Origin: Piliocolobus tephrosceles
Taxonomy: Eukaryota; Chordata; Mammalia; Primates; Cercopithecidae
Length of the DNA: 64,000 nt
Direction of reading: 5' to 3'
NCBI RefSeq assembly: GCF_002776525.5
Contig: NC_045436.1
Span: forward strand, 45,911,552 to 45,975,551
The notes beneath the pieces were generated by a model. The model was not told the origin of the DNA. It saw only the letters and a list, made by a program, of their open reading frames with translations, and ran no database searches. Within the stretch, counting starts at the first letter, position 1; each line of letters starts with the position of its first letter. Positions 35,100-48,735 of this stretch are shown here, in pieces. The position numbers and the translations under genes are program-made.

Positions 35100-35310
35100 A
35101 AGTGTTTCTCAACAGGGGTGGTTTTGACCCCCAGGGAACATTAGGCAATGTCTGGGGATACTGTTTGATTGTCACAATTGTGAGGGTGCTATCAGCATCT
35201 AGGGGGTAGAGGTTAGAAATGCTACTAACCATGCTACAATGTATAGCCCCTCATAACAGGAAACTATCAAGTCCAAAATGTCTTATGAGACAGCTATCTC
35301 AGTTGAGACT
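35100..35310 (-). mobile_element. MER20 (hAT-Charlie), minus strand
   Basis: GTGTTTCTCAACAGGGGTGG, AGGCAATGTCTGGGGATACT, TAGGGGGTAGAGGTTAG and CTACAATGTATAGCCCCTC are the reverse of MER20, the family also present at 27,641-27,859. Confidence 0.82.
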
Positions 35311-35732
35311 TGGTTGCTATCCTCTAGCAAAAGATGCAGGTGGCTTCTGCAGGCCCAGAGGATTTGGGGGAATCTGTTCTTCCCCACATCTACCCTGATG
35401 CTCCTATCCCAAGTCTCAGCGTCCCATCACTTCCTTATCGAGATCCTACTTGGGTTCAGGAGACTTAAGCTTAGCAGACTTACCAAAGGTCCCAGTTCAA
35501 CCTTCTCAAGTCCCCTTATCTAAAATTCAGATCCTAGACCAGAGTTTATAAGAGACTTAAAAGGCATAACAATCAGACACAATGAGTAGCTCTTGATTGG
35601 GTTCCGAACAAAACAGTTAAAAAAGACATTTTGAAAAAATTGGAAAAATATAAATAAAGACCGCATTCAGTGGCATTATAGGGTTGTTGATTTTCTGTAT
35701 TGTTTTTTGTTTGTTCAGGGGGTTTCTGGAGC

Positions 35733-35752
35733 AGTGGTGGTGGTGGTGGTGT
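35733..35752. repeat. (GGT)n microsatellite
   Basis: A short run of GGT triplets. Confidence 0.8.
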
Positions 35753-35819
35753 AATTGTGAAAGAAGGAGTCTTTATTACGGGAAATGCAGGCTGGGATAT
35801 TTGAACATAGAGTGAGGTG

Positions 35820-35965
35820 ATGTTATATTTTTTCCTCGGAATACTTCAGCAAATATGGCAAAACATTAATAATTGTGATATCCGAGTGTTGCAGATATCA
35901 GTGTTCATTATACTGTTCTCTCTACATTTCTGCATGCTTGAAAGTTTTCATGATAAAAAGTAAGT
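35820..35965 (+). mobile_element. Ancient L1M 3' end remnant
   Basis: GTTCATTATACTGTTCTCTC and CTTGAAAGTTTTCATGATAA are an L1M 3'-terminal pattern. Confidence 0.5.
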
Positions 35966-38400
35966 AAGAGATATTTGTAAAAGAAAGAAAGGTTTAGATT
36001 TAGGTGTGATTGTTCAATATACAGGAACAATGGAAAAATCTCAAAGTAAAAACCTCCAGGAGGGAATGGTCCCAGAGTGTCATAGGGAGACTAAGTGACT
36101 ATTTCACAGTCTCTGTACAGGTTGTGTGGTACTTGGAGAGTGAACCACCTGCAAAGGAATCACTCCACTAATATTCAGAGGAAACAAAGACTTTCCATAC
36201 CCTATGAGAGTCAATTCTCTGAAATCTTGCTGCAAACGGAAATGAAGCATAATAAATATATCTGCTCCAAAATTTAGTACTTTCTCGCTCCTCCCCACAA
36301 AATTTTAATTTTAAAATGAGCCATTAATTCTACAAATTACCGAGGTGCCACACCAAGTCTTTCTGTAGTCATTTCTCATAATCAGAATACCTTAAACTCT
36401 TGGGAGGAAGCCAAAGCAAAATTGCCTTATACTAAACTCAATTTTAATATTAAGATTTTGCTGTATAGACAGAAGACAATGGGTTACATAGCTATTAATA
36501 AACAAAGTTTTTGATCAGATTAAATCAGTTAGATAAATTATCTTTATTTCCACAAATTACCTTTTTCTATGACTTTGAGACTTTGGAGGTTCAAATTCTA
36601 CTTATGACTGTATTTTAATTACCGTATGTGGATTTCCAAAAGCTTAGGCCATGAAGTAACAGGATTCCTAAAATACTGTTCTGCCTGATTTGCTGTGTGC
36701 TTAATAGCTTTATCTTGCAACAATATACACATCAATATGAATATTCTATTACCCCAATTATTTTTATCTCATGATGAATAAACTTATTTAAGCATCCTTG
36801 CCAGTTCTTCACACAAAGTGAGATTTATGTATTAGTTATCTCAGTGAAGTGTTGAAGCCAGAGTTTTATCCCCCATTTCAGTCAATGAATAAAATTCTGT
36901 TGGCCACTCTCCATGTTTCAGATACTGTACAATCCACCAGAAGCCCTGTGTACACAATGCACACCAGCTTCCTGCTGTCATAAAGCTTACACTTCTGCAG
37001 AAAATAGATCATGAAAGATCTCCAAATAATTAATGAAATCATTATTAGTGTTGCAAAGTGTTTTGGAAGAGAAAAATAAACTCAATCTCCTGAAGTCGTA
37101 AAAGATAGAACTGATAGTATCTTTGTGGCATTTCCAAAGTCAATAATACTAGGAAGTAGAACATGGTTGAGCAGAAAAATAAAATTGCATGTTTTTGGCA
37201 AAGTAAAGGGTATTAAAAATAAGGAAAAATGCTTTAAAAAACAGAGACCATAAACCCCCTTTCCTCCAGTAGCCAAATTGAACTAATACACAAACAAAAG
37301 TGCACACAATACTGAAAGGCAGATATTTTCTCCAGCACATTTGGCTTGTGACAACGTTTTGCCAACTTAACTGGTGTAACCCTAGTGAAACTATTCTACT
37401 CGTATTAATAAATCAACATCAGTGTTTCACAGATCCATCAGAGATCATATTACAAACATAACACAAATGATCAAATACCATACGAAGGATCTACTCCCAA
37501 CTACAGATATCTTAATTTTATTCCATAGTTCCATGTTCTGTGGCAGAAAGATCAAATATGGTCTTTCTATCCATTCCCAAAGATTTAAATTTTTTTTTTG
37601 CAATAGCACACTGAGGAGATAATTATGATAAAATTTCTTCTCCAGCAAACACTCAAAATATAATTTCTCCTACTTGCTTGAGGTTCTAGAAAACTTGAGT
37701 TTTATTCTTTTTAAACAGTAAATACAAGTCTCTCAATATATAGTGAAAATATTAACTCATTTTTATTTTTTCAAACGTAGAAACTGAGGCAAAGACAACA
37801 TTGTCTTCTCCATTGTTATCAGTGACATTACATTTGGATGAACTAAAATCCTTTAGCTCCACTGAAAACAGAAATTTTTGAAGTGCTTAAAAAAGAAGTG
37901 TTTCTGCATTTAAAAATCAGAAAGAATGGGCTATTGCCAGCAGACTTTCTGGAGTTGGGTAAAATTTCAGTCCCAGACATTGGTGACCCAGAAACAAATT
38001 CTCTTTGCATTTACCACTGAAATGCTAATGTAGAAACTGGATGTTTTGTTTTCTGTGACGGGGCAAATAAGGCACATAGCAAGGGCAACATCTAATTCAC
38101 AGCCCTTTACCAGACCCCTCATTTCAGGAAAATAGCACATCTCAGGCCAAAAATCCACAGCTCAACATTAAAAACCCACCACAGATGTTACCTGCAGGTG
38201 AAGGGGGTAGGGGTCGGGGAAAGAGCACCAAAAGTAACAGAGAGATTCCCAACAGCCAGGTCAAGCCAGAGGACAAAGGACAGTCCTAGAGGACAAAAGT
38301 GAGTTTGCTATGGGAAGGATGTAGAACAACACTTCTGGGAAGGAATGCAGAAAATAGGGCACCAGATCTGCCGCCGAGAACCTGTTCTGTTTGTGGTGGT
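35966..38400. other. Repeat-poor intergenic DNA
   Basis: No gene, Alu or L1 is recognised over 2.4 kb. Weak L2-like phrases occur near 36,900-37,010. Whether it is conserved cannot be judged from one sequence. Confidence 0.5.
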
Positions 38401-38600
38401 TATTCACATTATAGAGGATTTCACATATTGCAATGGGCTTTCACATCCATTGCTTTATTCACACCTCATGATGGAGAGGCAGGTATTATTAAGTACATAT
38501 TGCAGGCAGGATAGCAGAGATTAAGAAGGCTCATGTACACGAGTTGTGCCTCTTGCCTAAGAAAACGTAACTAATAAGCAGAGTCCAGGTCACCACACCA
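38401..38600. mobile_element. MIR/L2-type ancient repeat
   Basis: CATCCATTGCTTTATTCACA, GATGGAGAGGCAGGTATTAT and AACTAATAAGCAGAGTCCAG follow a common ancient SINE/LINE2 pattern. Confidence 0.5.
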
Positions 38601-39009
38601 CAAGGCCAGCATTCCCCCCAGTACCTCCTATTTGGACTCCAAAACCAGAGGCACCAGGCCTTACTTATTGCAAGCAACTACAACAACTTCACTTACTTAG
38701 CATACACATTTCACCATATTTCATCAGCTTAGGATCCAGATTCTTTCTTTATTCTCCTTTGATTGCACAGTGTGTAGAAAGTCTGATTCAAACAGATACA
38801 CATTATAAATAACTGGTTTTTATAAGCTTGCCTTGTAATTTCAGGAAAATTTCAACTAAACAAAGATGGCAGGAAAAGCATTTTTCCAATAGCTGTGCAA
38901 AAATGAGTTAAGCTGGCAGCACAAATTATACCACTGATCATCTCCAATGTGTTAATGTACAGAATTCAACTCAATATGTCTGTTGTTTTTAATGTCACAG
39001 TTTAAATAG

Positions 39010-39105
39010 TATCTATGTGTGTACACACACATATGTGCATATATATGCATTATACATAAATTGTGTGTGTGTGTGTATATATATATATATGTATATATAT
39101 ATATA
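39010..39105. repeat. Compound (GT)n/(AT)n microsatellite
   Basis: Alternating ACAC, GTGT and TATA tracts, likely length-variable. Confidence 0.9.
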
Positions 39106-41532
39106 GGCAGCACCTATTAAATTGTGCTCTGCCTGAAACTGCAGCACCATAAAGATTCAATAGGTAAGAGGGCTGTCTGGCCATGTTAAACAACCAGGGG
39201 GATAAGACATCACCCTGGCAACGACACTACAAATCTCAGAATTAAGGACCTGTAATTATGCCAAACATGAGATATACCCGGCCATGCCTTAGATTGTATC
39301 ACAAGTACAAAAAGTAGTGGTTAAACTGTTACCCAATGAGTACTACTCACGGACTTAGCTATTTTAAGACCAGAAAAAAAAGTTTGTGTTCCAAAAACAA
39401 ATTATTTAGTTAAAATTATTCTTTCAATTGTTCATCGTTTTTTATTAATGCTCCCGTGGGTCTTTGTACTGAAAAGGACATTCTCTAGTTCTTCCAAGTT
39501 TGAAAATATTGAATTCTTTCTCATAAAGACCACAGTTTGCAAACTTAGTTCACAAATTCAAAGAACTATGGAATTACTAACTGCATCTTAATTCAGAGTG
39601 TCTGATGTTCTAAGGCATACAAGTTAAAGTAATGGTATTGAACACTATAAACGTCTGGATAACAAATACTCCAATAAAAATATTTCTCAAGATAATGTGT
39701 GCAATAACAAAACTCACAGAACTTACACATATGCTTAAAGCATCTATTCAAAACTTGATATGACAATCACTGTAAATGAATAATAAACACGTTACATTAC
39801 TAAATATAAACCCATTCAATGATGATAACCAAAAAGGAAAGCAACTGGGGTGATCACTCCACTCCCACTGCAGCTCTTTTGTGTTATTAAAATTTCCCAT
39901 TTTGCAACTGACTCAAAAGCAATCTAGACTTCTTAAAACGCAGTGTGGGTTTGGATTACTTTAAATTTATTTCTTGTAACTCAAAGACACAAGTTTTTTA
40001 ACTTTAAACCATGAATTTTAATCTCAAGATTATGAAGGGTGTACATGTTCAAATACAGGAAACAGATGGGGCCAAAAGCTTCATAAACTTCACATCCTGC
40101 ATATTTACATCTGTTTACAAGACTTGTGTTTCAAGCAGTCCTAAAGTGAAAAATAGACACAATCTTCAAAGCACAACTGTATTCCTCTACATATTACATA
40201 GAAACTAAAGCCAAGCCTAGAGAGATCTTTATTCAAAATACCAGATTATTATGTGAGATATGACAGCCAGACATAAACTTTGGAATGGTTCACTTAAAAG
40301 AAAACCACTTATGGGACATCTACTGTGTGTTGGGTCCTAGGAAGACACAGAAATGCAAAGCCAGTTCTTAACCCCAAATGAGAGCAATGAGCAGAGAAAC
40401 AGCAGATGCTGGGAGGCCATGATGCCAGGCACTCCCATGTGTCATTTCACTCAACTCTGACACCCGCTGGTTGGTCCCAGTGCCTTCAGCATTTCTCTTC
40501 CTGTGAGCTTTCACTTCCCTTTTGTTATATCTTCTTCATCTCTGTTTCCCTTTCCCTTCTCTTTTCATTTCCTTAAAACATCCTAATTTTCCCCACACAT
40601 CCTCTGAAATAGAAAAATGAGGCACTAAGTGGATGTTCCTTTTGCATACAAAATCTAACTAAGATCAATCCACAGTGATCCCCCTATGGAGCCCATTCAT
40701 GGCTTCAATATCCCTGCTGCATCACAGTCCTCCAGCGGCAATAACTGGGTGCCTGCGCAGCTTCTTTATCATCCCTACTATGGACTCACTTCTTATGATC
40801 TTTATTTAAAACGAAATTGAATGTGTACAAAGGTCCTTTCTTCCTAGCCCATGCCACGCTATATACCCCGGTGGTCTAAATGTTCCTTTAGTGCCTAAAA
40901 GATGAACTATCTTTCCCCAAAATCTTATCTCTTAGCAGGCAAAAGATACTTTGTGAAACAATGTCATGTCTTTCATATTTGAAAACAATGCTTGACTGTA
41001 AAGTATGTACGTCGTGATTACTAGTAGAGACAGAGATGTAGTCCCTTCCTTTTTTTCTTACACCCTATGGCTTAATTAATATACGTTACTTGTCTAACCT
41101 TGCAAGTAATTGAATTTAGAGCCCCTTCAAATTTTCCATACAGAGTCTTACTACAACCATTAATCTTGCCAACCCTCCAAATTCTTAATGCAACTTGGCT
41201 TTAATGACTCAAAAATGTATTTCTTTTCTAAGCCAATTTTTGGAAGTGACTCCAAAGTGCTCACATCTGTCTTTTAGGGGAGGGGGAAAAGAATGAAAGG
41301 TTGTACTACTTGCTGTGACTCCAAGAAGCCCTGATTACTATTCTAAGTTAGTCTGCCTTTACCAAGTAGAAGTCTCTTCCTTGCTGAGAAGAGAGAATGC
41401 ATACACATATGCAGATACAAGTTTAATCTCTTGTGACCATCCTACTACTATTAGAATCTTCTTTTAAAAATGCCTTTAATATGCCATTTATAAATTAATT
41501 TTTAACAAATGATTAAGTCCCTTTCCTTTGGA
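39106..41532. other. Repeat-poor intergenic DNA
   Basis: No gene or definite repeat recognised. A short L2-like phrase (CATCTACTGTGTGTTGGGTC) is at about 40,317. Confidence 0.5.
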
Positions 41533-41837
41533 ACTTTTCTTTTTTGTTGAGACAAGGTCTCACTCTGTTGTCCAGGCTGGAGTGCACAGCCATGGCTCAC
41601 TGCATGCTTGACCTCGTGGGTTAAGCGATCCTCCCACTTCAGCCTCCCAAGTAGCTGGGACTATGGCATGCACCACCATGCCTGGCTAATTTTGTTTTTA
41701 TTTTTTGTAAGAAGGAATCTTGCTATGTTGCCCAGGCTGGTCTCAAACTCCTAGGCTCAAGAATCGCTTGAGCGCTGGGATTACAGATGTGCTGTAAAGT
41801 GCTGGGACTACAGATGTGAGCCACCACTTCTGGCCCT
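41533..41837 (-). mobile_element. AluJ-like Alu, minus strand
   Basis: GAGACAAGGTCTCACTCTGT to GTGAGCCACCACTTCTGGCC. Contains an internal tandem duplication of GCTGGGA(T/C)TACAGATGTG near 41,776-41,819. Confidence 0.9.
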
Positions 41838-41939
41838 TTGAAACTGTTAATACAAAATATTTAATAAACTTTGTGCAAGTTTGTTGAATGTATTTAAAAT
41901 GTCCTTGAAAGTCAAAAGTAAATAAATAGATTCACTAGT

Positions 41940-42412
41940 TGTATTAATCAGTTCTCTGAAGAAACAGAGCCAATAAGAGATATATATATATATATATATG
42001 AAGATTTATTATAAGGAATTGGCTCATACAATTATGCAACTGAAAAGTCCAACGATCTGCTGTATGCAAGTTGGTGACCCAGGGAAACCAATGCTGAAAT
42101 TCAGTCCAAGCCTGAAGGCCTGACGACCAAGAGCACCAAGGGCAGGAAAAGACTGATGTCCCAGTTAAAGCAATCAGGCAGGAAGGGAAAGGATTTAATT
42201 CCTTCTTCCTCTGCCTTTTTGTTCTATTCAAGCCTTGAACAAATTAGATGATACCCAGCGCATTGGGGAGGGCAGTCTACTTTACTGAGTCCACTGATTC
42301 AAATGCCAACCTGATACCATCCAGAAACACCCTCAGAGACACACCCAGGAATAATGTTTAACCTTGGCACCCCATGGTGCAGACAACTTGACACTTAAAA
42401 TTGACTGTTGCA
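41940..42412 (-). mobile_element. MLT2-type LTR (ERVL), minus strand
   Basis: The plus strand reads TGTATTAATCAGTTCTCTGA, then an AT microsatellite, AAGATTTATTATAAGGAATT, CAAATTAGATGATACCCAG and CCTCAGAGACACACCCAGGA. This is the reverse of MLT2. An (AT)n run of about 18 bases lies at 41,981-41,999. Confidence 0.75.
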
Positions 42413-43409
42413 CTGTTTTTAAAACATTCTAAACATAGTAATTAAAATCTCCTTGCAGTTACCCTGGATGGCATTTCAAAAACAATAGGTCAATCACTGA
42501 AGCAACATTTATATGACACCCTTTCCACCACATCCCTGGATCAGTTTAAATCAGAAAATTACAGTTTTTAATCATATCCGAGGAAAATACATATAGCTAT
42601 AACCTCAGTATTTTCCATAGGTCAGTTTGATATTGCTTAATAATTTGGGTCTATATAAATAAACTATTATGAACATAGGTGTGACTATACGGCATATCAT
42701 TGATAGTTTTTATTATCATTATTTCTGGAAAGAATCTAATAATAAAGTGATAATTTGCTCTCACATATAAAAGTTTCCAAAGTTCATTTCCTGCCTTACC
42801 ACCTAAATATGAATTCTCATTAAGCACTGCCTTGACTCTAAAGCACTGCCTTGACCCTTATTAATCAGGTAGAATTCAAATTAGATGTTATTTTCCCTCC
42901 CTAAAACTTGCCTGGCAAAAATTTTCCTATCATGGTAACATTCTTTATAGCTATAACTAGTTAAGAATATTACCACATATCCAAGCAGGGCTGAGGGGCA
43001 GAGTTGCCACTCAGGTGGGCCTGGAGAACGGAGTAGACAGAGCATCCAGCCAAAGAGGATTCTCAAACCTCCAAATCTAATAGAATTTGCTCAGCCAGGC
43101 TTCAGACTTGCGTAGGACCCATAACCCAATTTTTCCATTTGATTTCACCCTTTCGGAATGGACATTTCTACCCTATGCCTGTCCCACTGTTGTATTTTGG
43201 AAGCAGATCAACTTGTCTGGTTTTACAGGTTCACAGCTGCAGAGGATTTTTTCCCCAGGGTGAGTCATTCTCCATATCTCATCCATAATTGATGAAGATG
43301 ATATTTAGATGATATTTGGGACTTAGAGTTAATGCCAGAATGGTTGGGATAAGGTGAATGTATTTGTCATGTGAAGAGGGCACGAGTTTCAGAGGTAGTG
43401 TGAGAGCTC
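42413..43409. other. Unassigned intergenic DNA with a 19-bp tandem repeat
   Basis: TAAGCACTGCCTTGACTC / TAAAGCACTGCCTTGACCC is a short tandem duplication at about 42,823-42,859. No gene recognised. Confidence 0.5.
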
Positions 43410-43826
43410 TATGGGTTAAATTACATCTCCTAAAATTCATATGTTGAAGTCCTAACCCCAAGTACTTGAGAATGAGACCTTATTTAGAGACAGGGTCTTT
43501 ACAGAGATAATCCAGTTCAAATGAGGTTACTAAAGTGGGCCCTAATCCAGTATTACTGGGGCCCTTAGGAAAAGGTGAAATTTAGACACAGAAACACAGA
43601 TAGAGGAAAGACAATGTGAAGAGACATAGAAAGAGCCACTATCTAAAAGTCAAAAAGAAAGACCTGGAAGAGATTCTTTCCCCAACAGTCCTCAGAAGGA
43701 GCCACCTCTCAATATCTTCATTCTGGACTTCCAGCCTCCAGAACCGTGAGACAATAGATTTTTGTGGTTTAAGCTACTCCTAAAACTATAGTGCCTTGTT
43801 ACAGCAGTCCTGGAAAACTAATAGCA
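43410..43826 (+). mobile_element. MLT1-type LTR (ERVL-MaLR)
   Basis: AAAATTCATATGTTGAAGTC, AGTGGGCCCTAATCCAGTAT, TGGACTTCCAGCCTCCAGAA and CTTGTTACAGCAGTCCTGG give the MLT1 order. Confidence 0.8.
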
Positions 43827-45722
43827 CACCATTTAATATTAACACAGAACATTTTACAGAATTAGAAAAATATATTCTAAAACTCATTTGGAACCAAAAA
43901 AGAGCCCAAATAACCAAAGCAATCCTAAACAAAAATAACAAAACTGGAGCTATCACATTGCCTGACTTCAAACTACACTCTAAGGCTACAGCAGCCAAAA
44001 CAGTATGACACTGGTTTAAAACAAACAAACAAACATAGACTAGTTGAATGGAATAGAAAACCTAGAAGTAAACCTGCATACCTACAAATATCTGATCTAT
44101 GACAAAATCAACAAAAGTAAGCATTGAGGAAATGACTCCCTATTCAATAAATGGTGCTGGGATAGCTGGCTAGCCATATGCAGAAGAAACTGGACCCTAC
44201 CTCTCACCACATATAAAAATTAACTCAAGATGGATAAAAGATTTAAATATAACACTTCCAACTACAAAAATCCTAGAAGAAAACCTAGGAAATACCCTTC
44301 TCAACATAGGCTTTGGCAAAGAATTTATGGCTAACTTCCCAAAAACAATTGCAACAAAAAAAAATTAACAAGTAGAACCTAATTAAAGAGCTTCTGCACA
44401 GCAAAAGAACTTACCAATAGAGTTAACAGAAAGCCTAAAGAATGGGAGAAAATATCTGCAAACTATGCATCACATCTGACACAGTTTTGTTTTTTGTCTC
44501 GTTCTGTTGGACAGGCTGGAGTTCAGTGGCACAATCTTGACTCACTGCAACCTCCTTCTTCTGGGCTCAAGCAATTCTCCTGCCTCAGCCTACTGAGTAG
44601 TTGGGATTACAGGTTCCACCACACCCAGCTAATTTTTGTATTTTTAGTAGAGACGAGGTTTCACCATGTTGGCCAGGATGGTCTCAAACTCCTGACCTCA
44701 GGTAATCCGCCCACTTTGTCCTCCCAAAGTGCATGGATTACAGGCGTGAGCCACCATGCCTGGACGACACAGTTCTAATATATAGAATCTATAAGGAACT
44801 TAAATCAACAAGCAAAAAAAAAAAAAAAAAATCAAAGTTCAATGAAAAAATGGGCAAAGGATATGAACAGACATTTCTCAAAAGAAGACGTACATACAGC
44901 CAAGAAACATATGAAAAATATTCCACATAACTAATCATCAAAGACATCAAAGAAATGCAAATTAAAACCACAATGAGATACCATCTCACACCGATCAAAA
45001 TGGCAATTATTCAAAAGTCAAAAAATAACAGATTCTGGCAAAACTGCAGAGGAAAGAGAGCACTTATACACTGTCAGTGGGAGTGCAAACTCATTCAGCT
45101 ACTATGGAAAGCAGTTTGAAGATTTCTCAAAGTACTTAAAACAGAACTCCCATTCAACCCAGCAATACCACTCCTGGGTATACACCCCAAGGAAAATAGT
45201 TTATCCTACCAGAAAGACACCTCACTCATGTGTTCATTGCAGTGCTATTCACAATAGCAAAGACTTGGAATCAACCTAGGTGTCCATCAACATTAGATTG
45301 TATAAAGAAAATGTGGTACATATACACCATAGAATACTATACAGCTATAAAAAAGAATGAAATTATGTCTTTTGCAGCAACATGTATGCAGCTGGAGGCC
45401 ATTATCCTAAGCAAACTAACGCAGTAACAGAAAATCAAATATCACATGGTCTCACTTACAAGTGGAAGCTAAACACTGAATACACATGAGTGTAAAGATG
45501 GGAATAATAGACACTGGGGACTACTAGACAGGGGAGAGAGGGAGAAGGATGTGGGCTGAAGACCACCTGTTGATTCTTCAAAGTGATTGTTTTACTTTGT
45601 TTTACTATGCTCAATGCCTGAGTGACAGGATCATTGGGATTCCCAAGCCTCGGCATCACATAATATACTCACGTAGCAAACCTGCTCATGTACCCTTTAA
45701 TGTATAATAAAAGTTGAAATTA
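43827..45722 (+). mobile_element. L1 ORF2 3' part and 3' UTR, split by an Alu
   Basis: CATTTGGAACCAAAAAAGAG, TTCAATAAATGGTGCTGGGA, ATGAGATACCATCTCACACC, CACTCCTGGGTATACACCCC and AGACACTGGGGACTACTAGA are ORF2 and 3' UTR blocks of an L1PB/L1MA-type element. It ends TAATGTATAATAAAAGTTG. Frames are broken in several places. The reverse transcriptase core is absent because the element is 5'-truncated. Confidence 0.88.
44484..44764 (-). mobile_element. AluS-like Alu, minus strand, inserted in L1
   Basis: Lies between the repeated flank GACACAGTT on both sides. Contains TTTTAGTAGAGACGAGGTTT and CAGGCGTGAGCCACCATGCC. Confidence 0.92.
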
Positions 45723-45754
45723 TTTTCTAAAAAATTAACATGAAAACATATTAA

Positions 45755-46065
45755 TGTTTTTTCCACCTTTATTGATATATAATTGACAAATAAATGCTTT
45801 TTACATTTAAAGTGCATAACATGATGCTTTGGTATACAAAGACATTGTGAAATAATTGCCACAATTAAACTAATTAAATTATTTATCACCTCACAGAGTT
45901 AACTTTGTGTGTGTATGTGTGGTAAGAATATTTAAGATCTTAGTAAATTTCAAGTGTACAGTACAGTGTTATTAACTATAGGCACCATGTTATACATTAG
46001 ATCTCTAGTATTTATTAAACCTGCAGAACTGAAGCATTGTACCCTTTAACCAACATCTTCCAAAA
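45755..46065 (-). mobile_element. Ancient L1M 3' UTR, minus strand
   Basis: CTTTATTGATATATAATTGA, AAGTGTACAGTACAGTGTTA and GCACCATGTTATACATTAGA are reverse-oriented L1M 3' UTR blocks. Confidence 0.7.
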
Positions 46066-47334
46066 ATATATTAATGTTTAAATGATGACATTTATATGAT
46101 ATTTGAACATCCATTCAATAGCTACTAGTCATATTTTGTAGGTATAATAATAATATACTGTATGATGTAAAATCGTATAGTAAGATATTGTTGAAGACAC
46201 CAATTCGCTTTGAAAACATTTAATGAAGGTAGAATCATATTTCAATAGTCATGTATTTCCTACCCATATTCTGCACTTTTACTATTGATCAAAAGGGGAA
46301 ATATCACAATGGAATGCTCTGAGAGGATATGCAAAAAAAGAAAAAACTGAGGAGTAATTGTAATTTTATCTAACTGACAAATATACTAACAAGTCATTTT
46401 CAGAATTTATCTGAGTTTTCAACTTCAGTGCTAAAGTCATGATTATAATATGGAATGGATCGTATTTTAAGAAAGACAAAAGCTGATCTAGTAAAATTAC
46501 ATAATTCTTCATCAGACAAAACCTGTAGACAAATAAATAGGACTATGCCTAAAAGCCAGACTTTCATTAACTCATTCAAATTGAATTAATGGAGACCCCA
46601 AATAATGTGCAAAGTAATGTTATCTTAAGTCATTTTGAGAGTAGATTCAACTAAAAGTTCTCAAAAAAACCCAATGCCAATTAAGTACTATCACTCTTCT
46701 TCATCATCAGAGCTTTTTCTCCTAAAATTTGAAACTACCTAAAAAGAAATGTGGTTAAATAGGCATTGTACTTGTATGTACTATAAATAGAACAAAGAAT
46801 ATCAAGTACATTAGAAAACTACCCAATCTTTTAGCTTTGATCCTTGTTTTACACCTGTTCCTAGTGCTTTTCTTTGAAATAAAAGTTACTTCTTTTATAT
46901 GTTGTATGATTTAAAGGAAGATGATCAATTATCATGTTTTAATTTAGTGCTGAATAACCCCTTTTGTTCTTTCAAGGTCTTATTTTCAGCCAATATTGAG
47001 AGTTTGAATCAGCTCTTTGTGATGTCCCAGAGCAAGATAGAGCCGTCTTCACCTACCTCATACATGCTGCCCTCTTCTGAATGTCTTGCTGTGCATCATT
47101 TTCTCTGAGTAGTGACAGCCTGAACAGGAACTTTCAGAGTCAGGGATCATGTAGCCAACAGCCTAAAGGATGGCTCTTTCCAGCATGAGAGAGCTACTGA
47201 CACCTGCTCTCTTCTAGATGCTAGTTGATGTCTCAGAAGAACAGGCAAAACATTCATTTCCCTCTTCCCTCTTTTTTCACACCACTCAGTTTTCAAATGG
47301 CTCTGACATTACCAATGTACTTGATTTTCTTTTT
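46066..47334. other. Unassigned intergenic DNA
   Basis: No gene or definite repeat recognised. Confidence 0.5.
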
Positions 47335-47641
47335 TAAAATTTTTTTTATTTTTATTTTTTGAGATGGAGTCTCGCTCTGTCACCCAGGCTGGAGTGCAGA
47401 GGCACACGATCTCGGCTCACTGCAAGCTGCGCCTCCCGGGTTCACGCCATTTGCCTGCCTCTGCCTTCAGAGTAGCTGGGACTACAGGCGCCTGCCACCA
47501 TGCCCGGCTAATTTTTGTATTTTCAGTAGAGACCGGGTTTCACCGTGTTAGCCAGGATGGTCTCGATCTCCTGACCTCATGATCCACCCACCTCGGTCTC
47601 TCAAAGTGCTGGGGTTACAGGCATCAGCCACCGTGCCCGGC
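47335..47641 (-). mobile_element. AluY-like Alu, minus strand
   Basis: Full length, with TTCACGCCATTTGCCTGCCT and CAAGCTGCGCCTCCCGGGTT (Y-type region). Flanks GTACTTGATTT and GTACTTTGACTT suggest the target duplication. Confidence 0.93.
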
Positions 47642-48735
47642 CTGTACTTTGACTTTCAACCACCTTTTTGAAGGCAAGCAAAATAGGATAACTAGTAGCT
47701 GGTTGGGAATGTTTTAGAAGTTAATGAATGCAGCATCACTTGTTTGATATATACTGAGTGATTATTCCCATTGGGTATAATGATCTTCTCCTTGCTCCAT
47801 TGTATGGAGCCTGCCTTTACCAACATCCCATCATGTGTAGAGGCACAGAGAATAATAGTGCCCATCCCAGAGGGCACAGAGAACCTAGCCCAGATTTATG
47901 CAAGAAAGACACGGCCCTGAGATGTAGTTAGTGAGGTGGAGCTGCAGCTACTGCACTCTTCAGGTTGGGAGAGACTCACAGAAAATGAAGGTGCCCCACT
48001 GAGTCTATATGTAAGGGAGGCAAAGGTGGCTCCGCTACCGGCAGGCTGTGTGACTTACTTCAGTTAACTTGTCTTGAAGATGCAGTCCCCACAGGTTACA
48101 AATGGTTTGGATGCCATTTTAATGTTTTGTTTCGTTTTGTTTTGTTTTACTTGTAGTCTCCCTGGAGCGTGTTCTTCTAAGAGCCCTCTGGTGAGCCAAT
48201 TAGACCAAAGCCTCTAGATAGGCTTTACTGAAGTACATTAATGCTAAACATTTGCAAGCAACCTGATTCAAGGCATTCATGGTATGACACGTGGTGTTTA
48301 AGATCTTTTGTTTCTCCAGCTGCTAGAGAAAAAATAACTTCCACAAAGATCAGGTTAGATAGCTGATCTCGGCTCCATTAGTTTGAGGGAATGGGGACTG
48401 CTATTCTAGCACTTCCTGGTTCATGAGGTCAGAACTTTTCCTACCTGTTCCCAGTAACTTCTGAAAGCTGGATGTGACTTTTCTAAAAATGGACTCTCTC
48501 TGCCACAGCACACTCAGGATATTTGGACACATAGTCTCCCTTCTATGACCTATTTAATGCCATTTATTCTAAGTACCTCAGGGCAGAGCCAGTTATTTAT
48601 GAAGTGCAGCATGATGGAAAGTTGCCCTGAAGTGACAGGGGTATGTAAGAAGTTCCTCCCAATAGAACATACTTTTAGTTATAGTGGGATTAATTCACAA
48701 GGTAAAATTTTTCTACTTAACTCCTGTAAGTCTCA
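47642..48735. other. Unassigned intergenic DNA
   Basis: No gene or definite repeat recognised. A (GTTTT)n-like tract lies at 48,124-48,149. Confidence 0.5.
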
